Source: Rubrivivax sp.
GTDB lineage: Bacteria > Pseudomonadota > Gammaproteobacteria > Burkholderiales > Burkholderiaceae
Assembly: GCA_016790225.1 (NCBI GenBank)
Contig: JAEUOZ010000038.1
Location: 38,302 to 102,301 of the forward strand
Length of the DNA: 64,000 nt
Direction: 5' to 3'
In this document: in pieces, positions 19,121 through 26,261 of the stretch
Numbering within the stretch: the stretch's first letter is position 1
Layout: every line of letters starts with the position of its first letter
Program-made: the position numbers and the translations under genes
Notes under the pieces: model-generated
The model's database searches: none
Seen by the model: the letters and a program-made list of their open reading frames with translations, nothing else
What the model was told of the DNA's origin: nothing

Positions 19121-20166
19121 GCGCTCAATCTCAACCGCCCCTGCTGGACGTTCAGGGCTTCGGCCTGGAGTTCCGCACCCGTGGCGGCATCGTGCATGCG
19201 CTGCAGGCCATCGATCTGCGCATCCACAAGGGCGAGATCGTCGGCCTGGTGGGCGAAAGCGGCTCGGGCAAGAGCGTGCTCAGTTACGCGCTGCTGGGCA
19301 TCAGTGACCGTGCGGCGCGTGTCACCGGCGGCACAGCGCTGTTCGGCGGGCTGGATCTTCTGAAGGCCGACGCCGCCACGCTGGCCGATCTGCGCGGGCG
19401 CGAGGTCTCGATGATCTTCCAGAGCCCGCGCACGGCACTCAACCCGATCCGCGCCGTGGGCCTGCAGATCGAAGACGTGCTGCGCCGTCACGCCGCTGCG
19501 CGCGGCCCTGACCTCGGCACCAGCCTCAGGCAGCGCGCCGTGCAGGCCCTGCGCGATGTCGCGATTGCAGACCCCGAACGCCGCGCCTCAGCCTACCCGT
19601 TCGAGCTGAGCGGCGGCATGTGCCAGCGCGTGATGATTGCCCTGGCCCTGGCCTGCCGCCCCAGCCTGCTGATCGCCGACGAACCCACCACCGGCCTGGA
19701 TGTCACCACGCAGGCCGCCGTGATGGACTTGATCGCCGGCCTGGCGCGCGAGCGCCAGATGGCCACACTCTTCATCACGCACGATCTGGCGCTGGCCGCT
19801 GACCACTGCGACCGCATCGTCGTGATGCACGCCGGCCATGCGGTGGAATCGGCCCCCACGCGCAGCCTGTTTGCCACCCCGCGCCACCCCTACACCGCGC
19901 GCCTGATGGGCAGCACACCCGGCCATGGCCGCAGCCTCGCGCAGATGCAGTCCGTGCCCGGCAATCTGCCCGATCTGCGCCGCAACGATCTGCCAGCCTG
20001 CCGCTTCGCGGATCGCTGCGAGCGTGTCACCGAGCGCTGCCGCCGCGAACGCCCCGTGCTGGACGCCACTCAGGCACACGCCGTGGCCTGCTGGCACCCG
20101 CTGTCGGTGGATGCTGCGCTGCCCACCCCGCCTCACGCGCCGGCATCGGAGCCCCACCATGCTTGA
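19117..20166 (+). CDS. ABC transporter ATPase, DppD/OppD type
   Basis: The 349-residue ATPase has Walker A Gly-Glu-Ser-Gly-Ser-Gly-Lys-Ser at about residues 46-53, a Leu-Ser-Gly-Gly-Met signature and an Asp-Glu-Pro-Thr-Thr-Gly-Leu Walker B region. The C-terminal extension has the Cys-Arg-Phe-(x)-(x)-Arg-Cys-(x6)-Cys cluster of oligopeptide-type ATPases. It overlaps the DppC-like gene by 4 bp and the DppF-like gene by 8 bp. Confidence 0.91.
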   Translation: MSAQSQPPLLDVQGFGLEFRTRGGIVHALQAIDLRIHKGEIVGLVGESGSGKSVLSYALLGISDRAARVTGGTALFGGLDLLKADAATLADLRGREVSMIFQSPRTALNPIRAVGLQIEDVLRRHAAARGPDLGTSLRQRAVQALRDVAIADPERRASAYPFELSGGMCQRVMIALALACRPSLLIADEPTTGLDVTTQAAVMDLIAGLARERQMATLFITHDLALAADHCDRIVVMHAGHAVESAPTRSLFATPRHPYTARLMGSTPGHGRSLAQMQSVPGNLPDLRRNDLPACRFADRCERVTERCRRERPVLDATQAHAVACWHPLSVDAALPTPPHAPASEPHHA

Positions 20167-21199
20167 ACCGCTGTTGCGTGTTGAAGGGCTTCACAAGCGT
20201 TATGCCGTGACGGGGCCCAAGGCCAAGAAGGGCGCTCAGCTTCATGCCGTGGACGATGTCTCGCTGGACATCGCGCCCGGCGAGAGCGTCGGCCTGGTGG
20301 GTGAATCCGGCTGCGGCAAGAGCACGCTCTCGCGCCTGCTGGCCAGGCTGCATGACCCGACCGAAGGCCGCATCAGCTTCGATGGGCAGGATCTGGCGGC
20401 GATGCCGTCGCTGAAGTTTGCGCGTTCGCCCCAGCGGGCCGCGATCCAGATGGTGTTTCAGGACCCCACCGACAGCCTGAACCCGCGCTTCACCGCGCGT
20501 GAAGCCATCGGCGAGCCCTTGCAGCTGCTGCAAGGTCTGCGTGGCGATGCGCTGCGTGCCCGGGTGGACGAGGTGTCTACACAAGTCGGCCTGCCGCTGG
20601 AACTGCTGCCGCGCTATCCGCACCAGCTCTCCGGCGGCCAGAAGGCGCGCGTGGGCATCGCCCGCGCACTGGCCGTGAAGCCGCGGCTGCTGATCCTGGA
20701 CGAGCCCACCGCGGCGCTGGATGTCTCGGTGCAGGCCGTGGTGCTGCAACTGCTGGCGCGGCTGCGCGCCGAGCTGGGCCTGGCCTACCTCTTCGTCAGC
20801 CACGATCTGAACGTGGTGCGCCTGCTGACTGACCGCGTGGCTGTGATGTACCTGGGCAAGCTGGTCGAACTGGGCCCTTCAGAGCAGGTTTTCAGTGCCC
20901 CGCAGCACCCCTACACCCAGGCGCTGGTCTCGGCCATTCCGGGCCAGGGGCCACGCGTGAAGCTGCAGGGCGAAATCGGCAGCCCCATCGATCCTTCGCC
21001 CCACGCCTGCCGCTTTCACGGCCGTTGCCCACGCGGTGAAGACCGTTGCGGCCGCGAGGCGCCGCCCCTGCGCATGCTGGGGCCGCAGCATCAGGCGGCC
21101 TGCCACTTTGCCGGGCCCATCGAGCCGCACAGCGGGGCCGCGGTCTGGCCCCATCCCACGTCCGCAGAGCAGAACCCGGCGTCATCCACGTCATCATGA
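20159..21199 (+). CDS. ABC transporter ATPase, DppF/OppF type
   Basis: The 346-residue ATPase has Walker A Gly-Glu-Ser-Gly-Cys-Gly-Lys-Ser-Thr, a Leu-Ser-Gly-Gly-Gln-Lys signature and an Asp-Glu-Pro-Thr-Ala-Ala-Leu Walker B region. It also carries the C-terminal Cys-rich oligopeptide-ATPase extension. It completes the second importer of the operon. The ATG at 20159 is inside the end of the DppD-like gene; a longer open frame upstream lacks the family N-terminus and is not used. Its stop overlaps the regulator start. Confidence 0.91.
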   Translation: MLEPLLRVEGLHKRYAVTGPKAKKGAQLHAVDDVSLDIAPGESVGLVGESGCGKSTLSRLLARLHDPTEGRISFDGQDLAAMPSLKFARSPQRAAIQMVFQDPTDSLNPRFTAREAIGEPLQLLQGLRGDALRARVDEVSTQVGLPLELLPRYPHQLSGGQKARVGIARALAVKPRLLILDEPTAALDVSVQAVVLQLLARLRAELGLAYLFVSHDLNVVRLLTDRVAVMYLGKLVELGPSEQVFSAPQHPYTQALVSAIPGQGPRVKLQGEIGSPIDPSPHACRFHGRCPRGEDRCGREAPPLRMLGPQHQAACHFAGPIEPHSGAAVWPHPTSAEQNPASSTSS

Positions 21200-21915
21200 C
21201 GGCCATGAATGCCGCACCCCGTGGCCCCGCACGCGCCGAGGCCCCCCGCACCAACCTCGCCGAACAGGCCTATACGCGCCTGAAAGCCGAACTGCACGAT
21301 TTCCTCTTCGTCCCCGGAGACCGTTTCAGCGAAGCCGAGATCGGCGAGCGCCTGGGCATGAGCCGCACGCCCGTGCGCGAAGCCCTGTTCCGCCTGCGCA
21401 ACGAGGGCTTTCTGGATGTCGAGAGCAAGAGCGGCTGGTTCGTCAAGCCCATCGATTTCGAACGCATCGATCAGCTCTACGACCTTCGCATCGTGCTGGA
21501 GACCGCCAGCCTCGCGCGCCTGGAGCAAAGGGATGACGATCCCCCGGAACTGCAGCAGCTCAAGCAGGTGTGGCTGGTGCCGGCCGCCGAGCGGCTGGCC
21601 GATGCGAGGCAGGTGGGCGAACTCGACGAGCGCTTCCACGCCCAGCTGGTTGCCGCCACCGGCAACGCCGAAATGGCCCGCGTCCACCAGGACGTGACCG
21701 AACGCATCCGCATCGTGCGCCGCCTGGATTTCACCCGCGCCGACCGCATTGAAGCCACCTACCTCGAACACGCCAAGATCCTGCGCGCCGTGATGCAGCG
21801 CCGCACGGATCAGGCGGCGCTGATGCTCAAGAGCCACATCGAGCAGAGCAAGCTGGAGGTGCGCAAGATCACCTTGCATGCGCTGTTGCAGGCGCGGGGG
21901 CGGGCGAGCGCCTGA
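21196..21915 (+). CDS. GntR-family (FadR/FCD type) transcriptional regulator
   Basis: The 239-residue protein has an N-terminal winged helix-turn-helix with the segment Leu-Gly-Met-Ser-Arg-Thr-Pro-Val-Arg-Glu-Ala near residues 55-65, and a C-terminal all-helical FCD ligand-binding domain. It is the last gene of the ureide operon and overlaps the DppF-like gene by an ATGA, so it is produced with the operon and may respond to a pathway intermediate. A GntR/FCD controller of a ureide operon differs from the LysR-type AtzR of the known cyanuric acid operon. Confidence 0.9.
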   Translation: MTAMNAAPRGPARAEAPRTNLAEQAYTRLKAELHDFLFVPGDRFSEAEIGERLGMSRTPVREALFRLRNEGFLDVESKSGWFVKPIDFERIDQLYDLRIVLETASLARLEQRDDDPPELQQLKQVWLVPAAERLADARQVGELDERFHAQLVAATGNAEMARVHQDVTERIRIVRRLDFTRADRIEATYLEHAKILRAVMQRRTDQAALMLKSHIEQSKLEVRKITLHALLQARGRASA

Positions 21916-22017
21916 GCGGTGGCGCGGCTGAAGCCGGATACGCACCGTTGCAGCGCCGCGCGGCCGTCAGCAAGGCCTTGTTCGGGGACCTCGGCCCTTC
22001 ACTCCAGCAATGGGCAA

Positions 22018-22043
22018 GGGGTCGAGACCCAAGTCCCGACCCC
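22018..22043. terminator. Hairpin between convergent genes
   Basis: GGGGTCG at 22018-22024 pairs with CGACCCC at 22037-22043 around a 12-nt loop. It lies between the regulator ending at 21915 and the convergent gene ending at 22098. No clean T-run follows on either strand, so it is only a possible terminator. The remainder of 21916-22097 shows no gene. Confidence 0.35.
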
Positions 22044-22097
22044 ATTCCCTACGACCCGAAGAAGATATTCTGCGGCTGGGCCCTCCAGCCGAAGTGA

Positions 22098-23297
22098 TCA
22101 ATTGGGCATGATCTTCCAGGAGGCATCCTGCTTGAAGAGCTCGCTCGGGTGCTGCGCGTCGATGTACAGGACAAAACCACGGTGCCGAAGGTAGAGTGAT
22201 TCACCAGAGGCGCCCCTGAGCTTGGATTCAAATGAAGTGAAGGTTTGTGCTTCTGGCGCTCTGGTGAAAGGCGTGATGCTGACGAACTGCACGCTCGGCG
22301 GCAATTGCTTGACATCAGCAGTAGCATTGTGGCAGTCGACCTTCACGACCGCATTGGCACCCGGGTTGGCCGTCAGAAAGGCTTGCTTGCCCGCACATTG
22401 CGGGTAGTTGGAGACCCTGAAGGCATAGGTTTCGGACCTGTCGTCGACCACAACCTTGTCGATGTTGAGCACCTCAGTATTGGGTGTGCCCACCTTGACG
22501 ATGCGTGCCGTCGAGTCATTCTTGTTGACGCCAAAGAACCACTGCCCCTTGTCCTGCCCCTGGTTGACCGAGAAGGCGTTGATCTTGAAATTCGAGGCCA
22601 CGATCTTGACGGGCGGTTCAGGCGAATAATCGACACCATCCTTGACGAACGAACTGTTGCCGCCGATCCAGGCGGGATCGGGTTTGATCTCCCTGCCGGC
22701 AACAGTGACCTTGATGCCACCGGTCAGGTTGCTCCTGCAGCAGTTGTCGTCCACCTGGACGATGAAGAAGGTATTGACTTCCCCAGCCACGACCTTGTCG
22801 CTGAAGTCGATCGTGACATCCTTGCCGCCGCGCTTGCCCTCCATGGCTTCGACGTAGACCTCCTGATTCCTGCTGTTGGAAATGATCGCGCGCGCCTGGT
22901 CATCCACTTGGCCGATCTGGACCAGGACAGGCTTGATCGAGTTGAGCTGGGCGGCCGAGACATTTCTGAGGTCCAGAAAAGCGCGGAAATAGGTGAAGTC
23001 GATGGCCTTGTCAAACTTGTTGTAGTCGTCCTTGCTCAAGCGGCTGTCTACGCTGTATTCCACTCTGTCACCCCTCATGGGCACCTTGGCCCACTTGGGA
23101 TCGTTCTTGGCGGGGACTTTGGCCAGTTCGTAAACCGTGGGGAGTCGATCACCTTTCGCGTCGCGCGAGGCAATCTTCCTTTCTTTCAGCGATGTCACTC
23201 CATCAGCTTGCCGAAATTGCCAGTCAGAGAGCGGCTGCGCGTGCGAGGACGCTGCAGCGGCAACAAGGGCGATCAAGGTGAACAGTTTCTTCATCAT
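22098..23297 (-). CDS. Secreted protein with C-terminal AbfB-like domain
   Basis: The 399-residue protein begins Met-Met-Lys-Lys-Leu followed by a hydrophobic stretch and a Ser-His-Ala cleavage-like site near residue 20, a clear Sec signal peptide. The central part (about 25-340) was not recognised. It contains a Cys-Cys pair near residue 187. The last 45 residues resemble an AbfB beta-trefoil repeat: Ser-Phe-Glu-Ser, then Tyr-Leu-Arg-His-Arg-Gly-Phe, then Phe-Lys-Gln-Asp-Ala-Ser-Trp-Lys-Ile. AbfB domains bind arabinose-containing glycans, so extracellular carbohydrate binding is possible. No glycoside hydrolase domain is evident. Its codon use is less GC-biased than its neighbours, which could indicate transfer. 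Confidence 0.6.
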   Translation of the reverse strand: MMKKLFTLIALVAAAASSHAQPLSDWQFRQADGVTSLKERKIASRDAKGDRLPTVYELAKVPAKNDPKWAKVPMRGDRVEYSVDSRLSKDDYNKFDKAIDFTYFRAFLDLRNVSAAQLNSIKPVLVQIGQVDDQARAIISNSRNQEVYVEAMEGKRGGKDVTIDFSDKVVAGEVNTFFIVQVDDNCCRSNLTGGIKVTVAGREIKPDPAWIGGNSSFVKDGVDYSPEPPVKIVASNFKINAFSVNQGQDKGQWFFGVNKNDSTARIVKVGTPNTEVLNIDKVVVDDRSETYAFRVSNYPQCAGKQAFLTANPGANAVVKVDCHNATADVKQLPPSVQFVSITPFTRAPEAQTFTSFESKLRGASGESLYLRHRGFVLYIDAQHPSELFKQDASWKIMPN

Positions 23298-23720
23298 GGG
23301 GTTGCTCACAGAAAGGGGGGAAATCGGAATCAGGTTTGCACCGCGCGCTTCCGGCTCCGCGGGTCGTGGCGGCTTTCGCGCAGGTACGCGACAGCTGGCT
23401 GGAATGATCGAAATACGGTTTGAACGACTCCCGGTTGCCCGCCATCGTCCAGATTGGGCAACGGCGTGCAGGTCAGCTCCCTGTTGCTGGGTCGGCACGC
23501 AGAAATCTCGTCACGCCGTTTCGGACAACCGGCAGGAAGGCCGCGCCACAAGCGACATCGAGTGACCGAAGGCGCCTCAGGAACTGCCCACGACACGAAG
23601 GATGTCGAACCGGGCTTCCCGAAAACTTCCAGTTGGAGCGCCACAGCCCTGGGATCCGACCTGTCAAGGCACGGACCCCGCAGCGGCAGCATGGGGTTAT
23701 CCCGAGGTCGAGCCTTGTTC
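23298..23720. other. No convincing gene between 23298 and 23720
   Basis: This stretch upstream of the AbfB-domain gene holds several short open frames on both strands. None has a recognisable family or a good ribosome-binding site. It should carry the promoter of the AbfB-domain gene, but no clear -35/-10 pair was identified. Confidence 0.5.
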
Positions 23721-23878
23721 GCGCTCTCAAGCAAATGTGGCTTTGCCACTTTGCTTGAACCCCCGCGGGGGGCGGGCTGGGCGCAGCCCGGCCCTGGGGG
23801 CGCTCTCAAGCAAATGTGGCTTTGCCACTTTGCTTGAACCCCCGCGGGGGGCGGGCTGGGCGCAGCCCGGCCCTGGGG
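23721..23878. repeat. Two perfect tandem copies of a 79-bp hairpin repeat
   Basis: Copies lie at 23721-23799 and 23800-23878, followed by the first bases of a third. Each contains a hairpin with arms CAAGCAAA and TTTGCTTG, continued inward by GTGGC/GCCAC with a bulged T and a 3-nt loop. A second GC-rich hairpin has stem GGGCTG/CAGCCC. The array ends 4 bp from the stop of the minus-strand regulator gene, so it may act as its terminator or be an inserted palindromic repeat. Confidence 0.85.
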
Positions 23879-23882
23879 GCGC

Positions 23883-26261
23883 TCAGACCCCCTTGAACTC
23901 GTACAGGTCCGAAGACGTCCGCTCGAAGCCGTAGGCGTACGACCGCCCGTCGGGCGTCATGCGCACGCCCAGGATCTGCCGCACCCCGGCGGCGTTCTGC
24001 GGACACAGCTCCCGCCACGGCTGCAGCGCGGCGTCAGACAAGCGGTAGCGGAAGACCGTGGCAGGCAAGTGGTAGAGGCGGCGCACAAACAGTTCAAGGC
24101 CGCCTTCTGCCCAACCGACCAGTCGGAATGCGCTGTCCAGGCCAGCGAGCGTTTCGTGGCTGCCATCGTCGACGCGGTACAGCCGAAGTCGCCCGTCGGG
24201 GCCGTTGAGCACGATGTGTCTGCCTGCCGGGCACACCGCGTCGTTGTGAAGCATCTTCAAGCCGGGCTCGTCGGGCGTGAAGCAACGTGGCAGGCCATCC
24301 TCCAGGTCTTGCAAGTAGATGCGGGCATCACCCGCGGCATCGTTGGCCCAGAAGGCGATGCGCCGACCGTCCGGGAAGAACGACACGTACTCCGTGTGCA
24401 ACAGCGGCTGCGCGTCGTCGATGGGCAGCGCCCGGCTCGCACCCGAGTCGACCTGCAGCAGCGTCAGTCCGCTTCGGGCCGCCGGCCGGCGCACGATCAC
24501 CTGGCTCAGATCGGCGCTCATCGCCAGCGGCGCCCCGTGCCCGATCAGCCGTGTCCCGGTGCCATCGATGCTGCGCAGATAGCTCAGAAAACCCTGACGG
24601 CCCGGCACGCCCATCTCCTCGATCAGCAGCGTGCGGCCGTCGGCGCTGATGCCTCTGGCCACGGTGTTGTCATGCCAGGTGATCTCACGCTCGGCGGCAT
24701 CGTCGGCGTGGCGCACGCACAGCGCCCGGTTGGCGCGGTAGGCCGCCACCAGCAGGCGCCGCGGTCGCGGCAAGGCGTCGTGGAGCGTCAGGCTGGCGCT
24801 GTCGCTGTGCACGCGGTGCTCGGCGCCGCTGGCGTTGATGCAGTGCAGCGCGCGCGCCGAGCCTCGCCGTGCCGCCGTGAACCAGAGCTGATCGCCCAGC
24901 CAGGCCAGCCCATGGATGGTCAGGAAGCCACCGGCAGCCTGTCGAACGGCGCCGGGTGCATGTGACTGCGGATCGAGATCCAGCACGACCAGATGGCCTT
25001 CGTCGTCCATCGGGATCGGGTGTTCGACAAAGGCCAGCCGGCGCCCGTCCGGCGAGAAGCGCAGCCGGCTGATCCAGCCGTCCGACTCGTGCCGCAGCGT
25101 GCCGATGGGGTACTCGATGCAGGTGCGCTGGCGGCGCTGACAGACGATGGCCAGGCGCTGCGCCGGCGGCTCATCGGGATCCGAGGGATGCCAGTCGGCG
25201 CACTGCACCGCTTCGGCCAGCACCAGGGGCTCGCCGCCCGCGGCCGGCACGACCGCCAGGGTCGCGAGCTGCATGAGGGTGTTCCAGAAGCTCGGGGCCA
25301 GACCGAGCGCCAGTTCGCCCTGCGGGGAGATCGCGTACAGCTCGGCACCCGGGGGCGGCATCGACTCGGCTGCGCCGCTGTCCATCGCCAGCCGGAACAA
25401 GCCCATGCGGTCTGCCGCCCATTGCGCCGTGGCCACGACGTCGCCTCCATCCGGCGCATACCGTGCCGTGAGGATGGGGCCGCGCTTCGTCGTCACCGGG
25501 ACGATGTCGAGCAAGGGCGCCGTACCGGCCGGGCCCGCGGCTGCCCAGAGCGCTTCGGCCACTTCTGCGTCGGCTTCGAAGCGGTGCGCCCGAAGGGCGT
25601 TCAGCCACATCAGGAGCCGTTGCAGCGATTCGTCGGCCGGTTCTGCTGCGGCCAGAGGTTTGACGATGTCGACCGCGAGTTCGGGTTCTCGACGGCGTGC
25701 GAGCTGCCGCGCCGCGCCGACGGCCGTGGTCTTGACCAGCTGCCGCAGCGATTGCCTGCGTGCTTCGCTCCAGGCTCCGGCCGGCTCGCCGGCGAGCAGC
25801 TCGCCCCGATGGAGCGCGAGCGCCGCCAGGGCAGGCTGCGGGTCAGCGTGCCGGTAGGCCTCGTAGGCAGCCCGCTCGAAGAGCAGCACATCCACGCGCA
25901 GCGCACCCGGCGCGGCCAGCGTGATCTGATGGCGCCGCGTCAGCACAAAGCGCGAATCCGGTCCGCGCGTGAGCCCAGGCTCGAGCGCCCGCCTCGCAGC
26001 ATGGATGGCCTTGTCGAGGTGATTGGCGGCGCGGGACGGCGGCATCCGGGGCCACAGGGCCTCCATCACCTGTTCTCGGTGCAGCGTGCCGGCTTCAGAC
26101 AGCGCCAGCAGCTGCACCAGCGAACGGGCCGAGCTGCGCTCCCAGCGCGACGCGGGCACGGCTTGACCATCAACCACTGCCGCAAAGCCGCCCAGCAGCT
26201 GCAGCTCCAGTGAGGGGCCACCGGCTTCGGCCGAACCGGGCACGGGCTCGTCAACCGACAT
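23883..26261 (-). CDS. BTAD/SARP-type regulator with beta-propeller C-terminus (paralogue 2)
   Basis: The 792-residue protein starts with an OmpR-like winged helix region (about 15-110), in which Ala-Leu-Trp-Pro and Ala-Ala-Asn-His-Leu-Asp-Lys-Ala are diagnostic. A helical BTAD region follows (about 120-255). The remaining 500 residues contain repeated Phe-Ser-Pro-Asp-Gly-Arg-Arg and Phe-Phe-Pro-Asp-Gly-Arg-Arg motifs of a TolB/WD40-like beta-propeller. No signal peptide or membrane segment is seen. The start codon lies within the last codons of the upstream paralogue, giving an 11-bp overlap. It is probably a ligand- or partner-responsive transcription factor; targets are unknown. Confidence 0.8.
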   Translation of the reverse strand: MSVDEPVPGSAEAGGPSLELQLLGGFAAVVDGQAVPASRWERSSARSLVQLLALSEAGTLHREQVMEALWPRMPPSRAANHLDKAIHAARRALEPGLTRGPDSRFVLTRRHQITLAAPGALRVDVLLFERAAYEAYRHADPQPALAALALHRGELLAGEPAGAWSEARRQSLRQLVKTTAVGAARQLARRREPELAVDIVKPLAAAEPADESLQRLLMWLNALRAHRFEADAEVAEALWAAAGPAGTAPLLDIVPVTTKRGPILTARYAPDGGDVVATAQWAADRMGLFRLAMDSGAAESMPPPGAELYAISPQGELALGLAPSFWNTLMQLATLAVVPAAGGEPLVLAEAVQCADWHPSDPDEPPAQRLAIVCQRRQRTCIEYPIGTLRHESDGWISRLRFSPDGRRLAFVEHPIPMDDEGHLVVLDLDPQSHAPGAVRQAAGGFLTIHGLAWLGDQLWFTAARRGSARALHCINASGAEHRVHSDSASLTLHDALPRPRRLLVAAYRANRALCVRHADDAAEREITWHDNTVARGISADGRTLLIEEMGVPGRQGFLSYLRSIDGTGTRLIGHGAPLAMSADLSQVIVRRPAARSGLTLLQVDSGASRALPIDDAQPLLHTEYVSFFPDGRRIAFWANDAAGDARIYLQDLEDGLPRCFTPDEPGLKMLHNDAVCPAGRHIVLNGPDGRLRLYRVDDGSHETLAGLDSAFRLVGWAEGGLELFVRRLYHLPATVFRYRLSDAALQPWRELCPQNAAGVRQILGVRMTPDGRSYAYGFERTSSDLYEFKGV

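Noticed and set aside
23298..23720. Several frames of 85-160 codons upstream of the AbfB-domain gene
   Set aside because: They overlap on both strands, lack ribosome-binding sites and family motifs, and some run into the 79-bp repeat.
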